Source of the DNA: Fidelibacterota bacterium
GTDB taxonomy: Bacteria > Marinisomatota > Marinisomatia > Marinisomatales > UBA8229
Reading direction: 5' to 3'
DNA length: 9,336 nucleotides
Assembly: GCA_002686675.1 (NCBI GenBank)
Contig: NYYF01000062.1
Coordinates: 1 to 9,336, forward strand
The notes beneath the pieces were generated by a model. That model searched no databases. It saw only the letters and a list, made by a program, of their open reading frames with translations, and was not told the DNA's origin. Within the stretch, counting starts at the first letter, position 1. Each line of letters begins with the position of its first letter. Positions 1-6,407 of the stretch are shown one piece after another. The position numbers and the translations under genes were made by a program.

Positions 1-522
1 GAAAAACACGGTTATTCAAAAAAATATATTGAAGGGCGACTTTCTATAATGATGGGTGGCAGGGAGGCAGAAGAATTAATTTTTAATGAACTAACAACAG
101 GAGCAGGAAATGATTTAGAGCAGGCAACCTCTATTGCACGGAAAATGGTTTGTGAGTGGGGAATGAGTGAACTTTTGGGTCCGTTAACTTATGGAAAAAA
201 GAATGAAGAAATATTCCTTGGCAGAGAGATACAAACTCACAGGGATTTCAGTGAGGTTACGGCACGTATGATTGATGAAGAAGTGGTACGAATTATAAGA
301 AAAGCTCAGAGGACTGCTAAATTGATCTTAAAGGAGAAAGTAAACATATTGCACAGGATTGCTGAAGAACTGCTTAAATATGAAACAATTGATAAACGGG
401 ACATTGAAAAAATTCTGGATGGGAAAAAAATTGTACGGCGGAATAACAAAAAGTCAACACAGACCCGAAAAAAAACTCACCTAAAATCCTCCATTAGATC
501 TAAAACAAAAAGTACTTCTTAA
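1..522 (+). CDS. ftsH: ATP-dependent zinc metalloprotease FtsH, C-terminal fragment
   Basis: This is the C-terminal 173 residues of FtsH, open at the left window edge and in frame from base 1. FtsH is a membrane-anchored hexameric AAA+ protease that degrades misassembled membrane proteins and some regulators. The visible part is the end of the M41 peptidase domain. It includes the GGREAEELIF helix, then TTGAGNDLEQAT, whose Asp (codon 112-114) matches the third zinc ligand of the family, then GPLTYG, FLGRE, the ARMIDEEV helix and the LLKYETID segment, all typical of FtsH. The AAA+ module and the HEXXH zinc site lie upstream, outside the window. After the conserved domain comes a tail of about 30 residues rich in Lys, Arg, Ser and Thr. 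folP starts 32 bases downstream, so the two are probably co-transcribed. Family assignment is very secure; only the N-terminal part is unseen. Confidence 0.96.
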   Translation, partial: EKHGYSKKYIEGRLSIMMGGREAEELIFNELTTGAGNDLEQATSIARKMVCEWGMSELLGPLTYGKKNEEIFLGREIQTHRDFSEVTARMIDEEVVRIIRKAQRTAKLILKEKVNILHRIAEELLKYETIDKRDIEKILDGKKIVRRNNKKSTQTRKKTHLKSSIRSKTKSTS

Positions 523-554
523 TTGGTTTTACGATTCCTGTCTTGCAATTTCTC

Positions 555-1394
555 ATGAATGCACCTCGTTTCAACCAGTGGATACGAGAAGAAAATTCCG
601 CTACATTGATAATGGGAATTTTAAATGTGACCCCAGATTCCTTTAGTGATGGAGGAATGTATTATAATGCAACACAGGCTATTGAGTTTGCACTTCAAAT
701 GGAGGAAGAGGGAGCAGATATTATTGATGTGGGAGGTGAATCTACCCGCCCAGGAGCAAAAACTGTAGAGTTGCAAAAAGAATGTGACCGTATTTTACCG
801 GTTATTGAAGGCATTAGAACCAAATCGGACATTCTGATTTCCATTGACACATATAAATCAGAAGTTGCCCGAAAATCTATTGCGACAGGAGCAGGTATGG
901 TTAATGATATAAGTGGTATGACTTTTGATCCAAATATGGTTGATGTAATCAAAGATTCCGGATTGCCGGTAGTAATAATGCATATTAAGGGGACTCCAAA
1001 AAATATGCAGAAAAATCCCTATTATGAGGACCTAATGCAGGAGTTAACGGAATATTTTGAGGAACGGAAAAAATTTGCCAGAGCTAAAGGAATTTTGGAT
1101 CAGCAGATCATTTTGGACCCTGGGATTGGATTTGGTAAGCGTTTGCAGGATAATTTTCAGCTTTTAAGAGAGTTAAAGAAAATTGTAGATATGGGATTTC
1201 CGGTTTTGATTGGGCCATCAAAAAAATCTTTTATTGGACTCACTCTTGATCTTCCTGTTGACCAGCGGTTAGAAGGGACGGCGGCAGCAGTAACTACCGG
1301 CATATTAAAGGGAGCTCGGATTGTCCGTGTTCACGATGTTAAAGAGATGAAACGGGTTGCTTTAATTACAGATTCAATCCGTGGAATAGCATAA
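555..1394 (+). CDS. folP: Dihydropteroate synthase
   Basis: This enzyme condenses 6-hydroxymethyl-dihydropterin pyrophosphate with p-aminobenzoate to give dihydropteroate in cytoplasmic folate synthesis; it is the sulfonamide target. The protein is a TIM barrel of 279 residues from this start, a usual family length. Signature segments appear in order: MGILNVTPDSFSDGG (about 20-34), VGGESTRPGA (59-68), ISIDTY with Asp98, VNDISG (116-121), VIMHIKGTP (140-148), ILDPGIGFGK (186-195), GPSKKSF (220-226) and VRVHDV (257-262). The loop usually read as S-R-K has Lys in place of Arg here. The ATG at 555 is chosen; an in-frame TTG four codons earlier (543) is possible but adds only MQFL. No Shine-Dalgarno sequence is visible before either. 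The gene lies between ftsH and cdaA, an order seen in several bacterial phyla. Confidence 0.96.
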   Translation: MNAPRFNQWIREENSATLIMGILNVTPDSFSDGGMYYNATQAIEFALQMEEEGADIIDVGGESTRPGAKTVELQKECDRILPVIEGIRTKSDILISIDTYKSEVARKSIATGAGMVNDISGMTFDPNMVDVIKDSGLPVVIMHIKGTPKNMQKNPYYEDLMQELTEYFEERKKFARAKGILDQQIILDPGIGFGKRLQDNFQLLRELKKIVDMGFPVLIGPSKKSFIGLTLDLPVDQRLEGTAAAVTTGILKGARIVRVHDVKEMKRVALITDSIRGIA

Positions 1395-1452
1395 ATAGCA
1401 GATATTGTTCATCTCTTGAAATTTACTTATTAATCTTTAATTTCTTCCTGGA

Positions 1453-2229
1453 ATGAACCTGTTTAAAATTGGATTTCTCAATGTTACATTAGTCGATGTT
1501 GTCGATTTGTTTATTGTCAGTTGGATTTTCTATACCGTTTACCAATATTTCAAAGGTACCCGTGCAGGGCAGATGCTGGTGGGACTGATTATTTTGCTTA
1601 TTGCTTCATTTCTCTCCAATGCCATTGGGTTAAGTGCAACCTCTTGGTTGGTTAATCGGTTTCAAACGGTCTGGGTTGTAGCCTTCGTCATTTTGTTTCA
1701 ACCAGAGATTCGGAGATTACTTATTTATGTTGGCCAACATCGTTTTTTCCAGAAAATATTTCGGATGGGGAGTTCTCAGACTATTGAAGCAATTTTAGAA
1801 ACAATCAATGAACTCCGAAACCGTTCGTGGGGTGCGCTTATCGTGATTCAACGGGAGACAGGACTGAGGAGCTATAAGGAAGCGGGGATGCCCTTAACTG
1901 CTGAAGTTACAGCCCCCCTTCTCATATCGTTGTTCAATCCAACTTCTCCTCTCCATGATGGCGCTGTTATTATTCAAAACGATATAATTGAAGCAGCTGC
2001 ATGCATTCTGCCATTAACCGAAAGCACCTCAATTACTCCTGATATGGGCACCCGCCATAGAGCTGCCTTGGGACTTTCGGAAGAAACCGATTCTATTATC
2101 ATTGTAGTCTCCGAAGAGACAAAGAAAGTATCTGTTGCAGAGAATGGTCGATTTGTCAATATTGAGAGGGATGAAATGGCCTTACGTCGGTACTTTAACG
2201 AGCAGTTATTTATTTCATCAGGTGACTAA
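1453..2229 (+). CDS. cdaA: Membrane-bound diadenylate cyclase (DisA_N/DAC domain)
   Basis: This enzyme makes cyclic di-AMP from two ATP. The 258-residue protein has three predicted hydrophobic segments at its N-terminus (about 14-32, 41-58 and 71-83), followed by a DAC catalytic domain (about 100-250). Both diagnostic motifs are present: DGA at residues 169-171 within SPLHDGAVII, and RHR at 201-203 within GTRHRAALGLSE. The segment VVSEETKKVSVAENG follows, as in CdaA proteins. Length and topology match CdaA (DacA/YbbP) rather than DisA, which has extra DNA-binding domains. The gene starts 58 bases after folP on the same strand and has no clear Shine-Dalgarno sequence. The usual partner genes cdaR (YbbR) and glmM do not follow: a convergent minus-strand gene begins 50 bases beyond the stop. 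In other bacteria c-di-AMP controls osmolyte and potassium transport; its role here is inferred. Confidence 0.95.
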   Translation: MNLFKIGFLNVTLVDVVDLFIVSWIFYTVYQYFKGTRAGQMLVGLIILLIASFLSNAIGLSATSWLVNRFQTVWVVAFVILFQPEIRRLLIYVGQHRFFQKIFRMGSSQTIEAILETINELRNRSWGALIVIQRETGLRSYKEAGMPLTAEVTAPLLISLFNPTSPLHDGAVIIQNDIIEAAACILPLTESTSITPDMGTRHRAALGLSEETDSIIIVVSEETKKVSVAENGRFVNIERDEMALRRYFNEQLFISSGD

Positions 2230-2250
2230 TAAGTTTTTAAGATGAAATAA
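2210..2250. repeat. 10-bp perfect inverted repeat at the end of cdaA
   Basis: TTATTTCATC (2210-2219) and GATGAAATAA (2241-2250) are exact reverse complements separated by 21 bases that contain the cdaA stop codon. The dyad lies in the 50-base gap between the convergent cdaA and FKBP genes and their cdaA edge. It could form a hairpin at the 3' end of either transcript. Neither side has a long T-run next to the stem, so it is not a classical intrinsic terminator. The stem is AT-rich and the loop is large, so stability is uncertain. Confidence 0.45.
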
Positions 2251-2279
2251 TGTTCAGACCCAAGTACAATTAATTCTAA

Positions 2280-2972
2280 TTATTCAATTCCCAACAATTC
2301 AACTTCGAATATTAAGGTTGTGTTTGGTCCGATTTTCGGACCTTTACCACGAGCGCCATACGCTAGGTTTGAAGGTATATATAATTCCCATTTATCACCT
2401 ACTTGCATAAGTTGAAGAGCCTCTGTCCAGCCTTTTATTACTTGGGTCACACCAGTATCATACGGTTTACCAAGCTCCACTGAACTGTCAAATACCGTAC
2501 CATCAATTAATTTACCTGTGTAATGAACTTTTACTCTGTCAGTAACTTTAGGTGTGCTTCCGTCTCCATTATTTAGGACTTTATATTGCAATCCACTTGG
2601 TAAGACGATAACCCCTTCTTTTGTAGAATTTTCAGCAAGAAATTTTTCACCGCCCACTTTGTTTTCTTCAAGCTGTTGTTTTCTTAGTTCGTCCTGTTTT
2701 GAGCGGAGTTCCTGACGATAGTTTTGGGTAACTATTCGAATTTCAAAATCTTCCAGCAGTGGAGTACTTTCTGTGTAAGCATCATCAAAACCCTGAGCAA
2801 AAACGTCAGGATTAACCTCCACACTCTGTGTTTGAAAATTTTTCCCAATTTCCATTCCAATGCTATAGCTAATGGAATCTTTCTTTGTTTCGAGTGTTGT
2901 CACATTTTTTTTTGTCGGTTTCGAACAGGCGATCATAGATAAAAGAATCAGCCCAAAGCATATAAATTTCAT
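2280..2972 (-). CDS. FKBP-type peptidyl-prolyl cis-trans isomerase, lipoprotein (Mip/FkpA-like)
   Basis: This prolyl isomerase probably assists folding of secreted or outer-membrane proteins. The product is 230 residues from the chosen start. The N-terminus [16 protein letters not shown] is a short signal peptide ending in a lipobox-like MIAC, so Cys16 would be lipidated and the protein anchored in the envelope. Residues about 30-125 resemble the helical FKBP_N dimerisation region ([15 protein letters not shown], a Gln/Lys/Glu-rich helix), and about 130-230 are the FKBP_C catalytic domain with [34 protein letters not shown] and the C-terminal [12 protein letters not shown]. An in-frame ATG at 3002 would add ten residues, but the ATG at 2972 has a Shine-Dalgarno-like GAAGGGA just upstream and begins directly at the signal peptide. 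The gene lies 77 bases downstream of rpmA on the same strand, with a weak terminator-like hairpin between. Confidence 0.93.
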   Translation of the reverse strand: MKFICFGLILLSMIACSKPTKKNVTTLETKKDSISYSIGMEIGKNFQTQSVEVNPDVFAQGFDDAYTESTPLLEDFEIRIVTQNYRQELRSKQDELRKQQLEENKVGGEKFLAENSTKEGVIVLPSGLQYKVLNNGDGSTPKVTDRVKVHYTGKLIDGTVFDSSVELGKPYDTGVTQVIKGWTEALQLMQVGDKWELYIPSNLAYGARGKGPKIGPNTTLIFEVELLGIE

Positions 2973-2977
2973 AAAAA

Positions 2978-2984
2978 TCCCTTC
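2978..2984 (-). promoter_or_regulatory. Ribosome binding site that decides the FKBP start
   Basis: On the minus strand GAAGGGA lies five bases upstream of the ATG at 2972. This supports that codon over the in-frame ATG at 3002, which has no purine-rich element in front of it. The upstream part of the longer ORF (KTHRNEG) also looks unlike the start of a signal peptide. Confidence 0.55.
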
Positions 2985-3013
2985 ATTTCGGTGGGTTTTC
3001 ATAGCTGGATATT

Positions 3014-3045
3014 AAAAAATTGACTTAACAGATAAAACTGTTTAA
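3014..3045 (-). terminator. Weak intrinsic terminator-like hairpin after rpmA
   Basis: Read on the minus strand, just past the rpmA stop, TTAAACAG and CTGTTAA pair around a TTTTAT loop with one bulged A. A run of six T follows about five bases beyond the stem. The stem is short and AT-rich, and the T-run is slightly displaced, so termination would be partial at best. It could reduce read-through from the ribosomal protein genes into the FKBP gene. Confidence 0.4.
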
Positions 3046-3049
3046 TAAA

Positions 3050-3301
3050 TCAAGAAAGGATGTGTACGAACTTTTTATTAGAACCCTTCTTACCATATTT
3101 TACAATACCACTGGCAATTGCAAATAAGGTATCATCGTTTGCACGTTTTACATTCTTTCCAGGATGAATTTTTGTTCCTCGTTGTTTGAGAATGATTCCG
3201 CCAGCAAGAATTTTTTGTCCGTCAGCAACTTTTACTCCCAAGCGTTTTGCATTTGAATCTCTGCCATTCCTTGAGCTACCTTGTCCTTTTTTATGGGCCA
3301 T
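3050..3301 (-). CDS. rpmA: 50S ribosomal protein L27
   Basis: L27 is a bacterial-specific large-subunit protein whose N-terminal tail reaches the peptidyl transferase centre. The 83-residue product is the usual length and carries the family pattern: an N-terminal [28 protein letters not shown], the segment [19 protein letters not shown] and a C-terminal KKFVHI. The protein starts at MAHKKG, without the cleavable N-terminal extension known from Firmicutes L27. It begins five bases after the rplU stop. The purine-rich GAGGG within the last rplU codons is 12 bases from the ATG, a long spacing, so translation may be coupled to rplU. It is the third gene of an rng-rplU-rpmA unit. Confidence 0.98.
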   Translation of the reverse strand: MAHKKGQGSSRNGRDSNAKRLGVKVADGQKILAGGIILKQRGTKIHPGKNVKRANDDTLFAIASGIVKYGKKGSNKKFVHILS

Positions 3302-3306
3302 AATTA

Positions 3307-3690
3307 CTATTTTCCCTCTTTCAATATTTCTGGTTTTCCTTTTTTGGCTTTTGTTGGTGCTTTCTTGGTGGTACCTGTCGTTGCTTTGATTTTCGTTATT
3401 TCAATAAGAGTGTACCCCTGTCGATGACCATTCTTGCGTTGATAGCCTTTTCGCCTTTTTTTCTTATAAATTAGAATTTTCCTCTCCCTGCCATGTTCAA
3501 GTATTGTAGCATTAATATTTACTCCCTTAAGTGTGGGAGTTCCAACATTTACTGATTTTCCATTATCAGTTAAAAGAACCTTGTCAAAACTGACGTTTCC
3601 TCCAGTATTTTTGTCCAAACTGGCTACTTTCAGTTTTGCTCCTTCTGATACTTTGTATTGTTTTCCTGCTATATCAACAATTGCGTACAT
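3307..3690 (-). CDS. rplU: 50S ribosomal protein L21, with a basic C-terminal extension
   Basis: L21 binds 23S rRNA in the large subunit. The first 100 residues or so match the family: [19 protein letters not shown], then [18 protein letters not shown], the loop [21 protein letters not shown] (about 71-91) and a YTLIEI strand. L21 is usually close to 100 residues. This product has 127 because of a Lys/Ala/Thr-rich tail (about 99-127, [12 protein letters not shown] then EILKEGK). The tail overlaps the region carrying the rpmA ribosome-binding purines, so part of its sequence may be constrained by that. The ATG is preceded by a strong GGAGG. Pairing with rpmA directly downstream is nearly universal in bacteria, and rng lies 35 bases upstream. 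Confidence 0.97.
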   Translation of the reverse strand: MYAIVDIAGKQYKVSEGAKLKVASLDKNTGGNVSFDKVLLTDNGKSVNVGTPTLKGVNINATILEHGRERKILIYKKKRRKGYQRKNGHRQGYTLIEITKIKATTGTTKKAPTKAKKGKPEILKEGK

Positions 3691-3696
3691 TTATTC

Positions 3697-3701
3697 CTCC
3701 T
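3697..3701 (-). promoter_or_regulatory. Strong Shine-Dalgarno sequence of rplU
   Basis: The minus strand reads GGAGG six bases before the rplU ATG, in the 35-base gap after rng. It is the clearest ribosome binding site attached to a recognised gene in the window, in contrast to the plus-strand genes, most of which have none. Confidence 0.75.
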
Positions 3702-3725
3702 ATAAAGCCAGCGAATTTAATTGAG

Positions 3726-5273
3726 TCAGGAATCTTTTCCAAGTGGTAGTTTATCAGTGATATCTATACCGTCTTTCACCCTAAAAAATCGGAATTCGTC
3801 CCGACGTATCTTTGGATCTTCTTCGATTTTCAGATGTACAAAATTTTGCCACATTAGACCACGCAGAGCTTTTTTCTTTTGTTCCTTAAAAAATTGATAA
3901 TTTCTTGGATGAAGGTGTAATTGTAATCGTAATGCCTGTTTTTTTGTTTTATATCTTCTCAACCAATGATCAATTCGAGTGATCAAAGTATCTTTGGAAA
4001 TAATCCTGCCTGAGCCTCTGCATGTAGGACAGTCATCACTCATGGTATCCAAAATACTAAGGCGTATTCTTTGACGAGTCATTTCCAGTAACCCAAAATC
4101 GGAAATAGGAGAAACTGCTACTTTTGCTCTATCCCTCTTAAGTTCTTTCCGCAATTCGTAGTATACTTTCCGTTTGTTTTCTTCTTTTTCCATATCGATA
4201 AAATCTATAACGATTAGACCTGAAAGATCTCTTAGTCTGAGTTGTCTGGCAACCTCTCTCGCAGCTTCAATATTGATTTTAAAAGAATTTTCCTCATGGA
4301 GCTTTTTCCCAATAAAACGACCACTATTTACATCAACAACTACCATAGCTTCAGTTTTTTCTATAATTAAATATGCACCACTTTTGAGCCATACCTTCGG
4401 TCGAAGTAATTTCGCTATTTCATCTTCAATCCCCATACTTTCGAAAATTGGGACTTTAATTTTAAATGGTTCGAGTTTGGAGGTCAGATTGGGAGATACT
4501 TCATCAAGGTAAGATTGCAATTTTCGGTATAACTTTTTTGAATCTATAATAATTTTCTCAATATCGGGTGTCAACAAATCACGAATAATACTGGATGCTG
4601 TTTCAAGATCCTGATAAATTAAGGCAGGTGCTTTAATTTTTTTAGATTTTTGATCCATCTTTATCCAGTTCTTCATCAACATTTGGTAGTCATTACGGAT
4701 TGTTTCTTCACTTTTTCCTTCAGCAACTGTTCGAATGATTATTCCAAATCCTTTTTCTTTGAGATTTGTTATGATTTTTTTCAGCCGTCTTCTTTCATAT
4801 TTATCCCATATTTTTTTGGAAATGCCGATGTAATTTGTCCCTGGGACAAGTACAAGTAATCTTCCAGGAAATGCGACTTCTGTCGTCACACGAGGTCCTT
4901 TAGATGCAAATGCTTCTTTAATCACCTGGACAAAAATATTTTGTCCTGTTTGGAGATCTACATTTATATCTCCGTTTCCACTTGATTTCTTTTTTGAATT
5001 TGATGGTTTTCCATTAGTGGGGTCAATGTCTTCAAGGAGGTAATCACCATTGTGGATTTCCGAAAATGGGAGAAAGGCATTAACCTCATCACCAATATCC
5101 ACAAAGGCAGCCTGCATCCCAGGAATCACATTTTCCACTTTTCCTTTGTAGATGTTACCCACTGTGCGTTGTTGTCCTTGTTTTTCCAGATAAAGTTCAA
5201 CCAATTTGTCATCTTCAAGGATAGCAATGCGGGTTTCCCCCATACTTTCGTTAATATAAATTTCTTTTTTCAT
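3726..5273 (-). CDS. rng: Ribonuclease G/E family endoribonuclease
   Basis: This single-strand endoribonuclease is involved in rRNA maturation and mRNA decay. The 515-residue length fits RNase G (E. coli RNase G is 489) and lacks the long degradosome scaffold of RNase E. An S1-type RNA-binding region occupies about 35-130 (GNIYKGKVENVIPGMQAAFVDIG at its start), with a variable Lys/Ser/Gly loop at about 85-105. The catalytic DNase I-like part holds the two metal-binding aspartates, Asp314 in VVVDVNSG and Asp357 in LIVIDFIDM. A CPTC pair (415-418) corresponds to the zinc-link of the family. FGLLEMTRQR (393-402) is also characteristic. The ATG at 5273 has AGGGT seven bases upstream. The gene leads rng-rplU-rpmA, a recurrent arrangement that couples an rRNA processing enzyme to ribosomal protein genes. 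Confidence 0.95.
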   Translation of the reverse strand: MKKEIYINESMGETRIAILEDDKLVELYLEKQGQQRTVGNIYKGKVENVIPGMQAAFVDIGDEVNAFLPFSEIHNGDYLLEDIDPTNGKPSNSKKKSSGNGDINVDLQTGQNIFVQVIKEAFASKGPRVTTEVAFPGRLLVLVPGTNYIGISKKIWDKYERRRLKKIITNLKEKGFGIIIRTVAEGKSEETIRNDYQMLMKNWIKMDQKSKKIKAPALIYQDLETASSIIRDLLTPDIEKIIIDSKKLYRKLQSYLDEVSPNLTSKLEPFKIKVPIFESMGIEDEIAKLLRPKVWLKSGAYLIIEKTEAMVVVDVNSGRFIGKKLHEENSFKINIEAAREVARQLRLRDLSGLIVIDFIDMEKEENKRKVYYELRKELKRDRAKVAVSPISDFGLLEMTRQRIRLSILDTMSDDCPTCRGSGRIISKDTLITRIDHWLRRYKTKKQALRLQLHLHPRNYQFFKEQKKKALRGLMWQNFVHLKIEEDPKIRRDEFRFFRVKDGIDITDKLPLGKDS

Positions 5274-5290
5274 AATATACCCTGTACGTA

Positions 5291-5316
5291 ATTCATGTTC
5301 TCATAATCACATGAAT
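5291..5316. repeat. 8-bp inverted repeat, 10-base spacer, upstream of rng
   Basis: ATTCATGT (5291-5298) and ACATGAAT (5309-5316) are exact reverse complements separated by ten bases. The repeat lies 18 bases before the rng start, so it would form a hairpin in the rng leader if transcription starts upstream of it. Alternatively it is a protein-binding site. The same 10-base spacing recurs in the neighbouring dyad. Confidence 0.5.
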
Positions 5317-5336
5317 GTTATATAGGACAAACACAC

Positions 5337-5360
5337 CTATCTGCTTCTAATTTCAGATAG
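5337..5360. repeat. 7-bp inverted repeat, 10-base spacer, upstream of rng
   Basis: CTATCTG (5337-5343) and CAGATAG (5354-5360) are exact reverse complements separated by ten bases. The centre is 45 bases from the centre of the dyad at 5291-5316, and the half-site sequences differ. It may be a leader hairpin or an operator; the sequence alone does not decide. Confidence 0.45.
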
Positions 5361-5541
5361 TCAGTTTGTTCCTAACTTCTTTATTTAACTGGTGAGAGGG
5401 TATATTGAAGGAGGAAAAAATTTTTATGAAACAATCTTAGCTTCAAAATCTTGATTCGGATAAAAAAGGTTTATTGTTGTCCTTCAGAGACCCTTTTCAC
5501 TAGCGCAAAACATAAGGATATTATGCAATCTTTTCAAGAAA

Positions 5542-5574
5542 TTTGTTTTAAAGTATTGTTTGTATATATGTTTG
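5542..5574 (+). promoter_or_regulatory. Candidate promoter for the cysQ-like gene and thyX
   Basis: TTTG (5542-5545) is followed after 21 bases by TATGTTTG (5567-5574), which fits the TTTG / TAnnTTTG pattern described for Bacteroidota housekeeping promoters. The same stretch can be read as a weak sigma-70 type promoter, TTGTTT (5543-5548) with TATATG (5565-5570) at 16 bases. Either reading puts the transcript start about 40 bases before the ATG at 5619. Such motifs occur by chance in AT-rich DNA. Confidence 0.35.
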
Positions 5575-5618
5575 AATAATGGAAGGAAATAATCCGAACA
5601 ATTGATAAGTTTCCATTC

Positions 5619-6407
5619 ATGAATTTTGAACAAAATCTTGCACTGGAGGCTTCCCGGGAGGCCGGTACCTGTATTCTTAACTATTACAAAGCGGATTACG
5701 AAATAAGAGATAAAAGCTATCATAATCCCGTAACCACCGCGGATCATGCCGCAAATGATAAACTCAAAGAAATTTTATTAGGTGAATGTCCGGATTATGG
5801 TTGGCTTTCGGAGGAAACAGTAGATTCACCAGACCGCTTGGGCAAAGAGTATGTATGGATTGTGGATCCGCTTGATGGGACAAAGGAGTTTATTGAAGGA
5901 GTCCCGCATTTTGTGGTGAGTATTGCGCTTGTGAAAAATGAAGAGCCCATTATGGGTGTGCTGTATAATCCAGTGACGGAAGAACAATTTATAGCAGAAA
6001 AGGGAAAAGGTGCATTTCTGAATGGTGACCAAATTTACTGTGTTTCAAAAGTGAACGTTGAAGAAATGGTTATCTTGAACAGCCGGAGTGAAACCCGGCG
6101 TGGTTTGTGGCAGCCGTATAAGAATGTATTTAAAGAACTGCGACCCATAGGCAGTGTGGCATACAAATTGGGGCTGACGGCAGCCGGGAAAGCGGATATT
6201 TTTGCATCACTACGCCCGAAAAATGAATGGGATATTTGTGCAGGACACTGTATTGTCTCTGAAGCTGGCGGGATGCTTATTGATTTGAACGGGAATCCCG
6301 TGAAGTATAACCAGGAAAAAACGCTTATTTCTTCCGGACTGGTTGCAGGTCATCCCGCTGCAGTGGAAAAAACCATGAAAACATTAACTATTGAGCAGAA
6401 CAAATGA
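5619..6407 (+). CDS. cysQ: 3'(2'),5'-bisphosphate nucleotidase, CysQ-like (inositol monophosphatase family)
   Basis: This Mg-dependent, typically lithium-sensitive phosphatase probably hydrolyses 3'-phosphoadenosine 5'-phosphate (PAP) to AMP, removing the by-product of sulfate assimilation or sulfotransfer. The product has 262 residues, normal for CysQ. The family metal site is visible: VTTADHAAND with Asp42, LSEETVD with Glu65 and Glu66, WIVDPLDGTKEFI with Asp83, Asp86, Gly87 and Thr88, and the C-terminal EWDICAGHCIVSEAGG with Asp205. The DPLDGTKEF form of the motif is typical of CysQ rather than SuhB, though substrate cannot be proven from sequence. No Shine-Dalgarno sequence precedes the ATG; the GGAAGGA at 5581-5587 is too far away. 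The last codons overlap the thyX start by four bases (ATGA). Confidence 0.9.
   Translation: MNFEQNLALEASREAGTCILNYYKADYEIRDKSYHNPVTTADHAANDKLKEILLGECPDYGWLSEETVDSPDRLGKEYVWIVDPLDGTKEFIEGVPHFVVSIALVKNEEPIMGVLYNPVTEEQFIAEKGKGAFLNGDQIYCVSKVNVEEMVILNSRSETRRGLWQPYKNVFKELRPIGSVAYKLGLTAAGKADIFASLRPKNEWDICAGHCIVSEAGGMLIDLNGNPVKYNQEKTLISSGLVAGHPAAVEKTMKTLTIEQNK

Larger units (their letters stand above)
5274..5618. other. Divergent intergenic region between rng and the cysQ-like gene
   Basis: These 345 bases hold no convincing gene. They must contain the start signals of the minus-strand rng cluster and of the plus-strand cysQ-thyX unit. The rng-proximal part carries two inverted repeats (5291-5316 and 5337-5360). 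Between them, on the minus strand, is TATAAC (5323-5318), a possible -10 element. The central part has a four-codon ORF, MKQS (5426-5440), 11 bases after a near-perfect AAGGAGG (5408-5414). The cysQ-proximal part has a candidate promoter at 5542-5574. A minus-strand frame at 5484-5747 is open but runs backwards into the cysQ-like gene and resembles no known protein. Confidence 0.6.

Noticed and set aside
543..554. TTG start for folP at 543
   Set aside because: The ATG at 555 is closer to the usual DHPS N-terminus, and neither start has a ribosome binding site; the TTG adds only four residues.
3691..3725. Ribosomal-protein leader RNA in front of rplU
   Set aside because: The gap after rng is only 35 bases, too short for a structured L21 leader, and no stem is visible apart from the plain ribosome binding site.
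5484..5747. Minus-strand open frame of 87 codons crossing the rng/cysQ gap
   Set aside because: It runs antisense into the 5' end of the clear cysQ-like gene, has no ribosome binding site, and its translation resembles no known protein.
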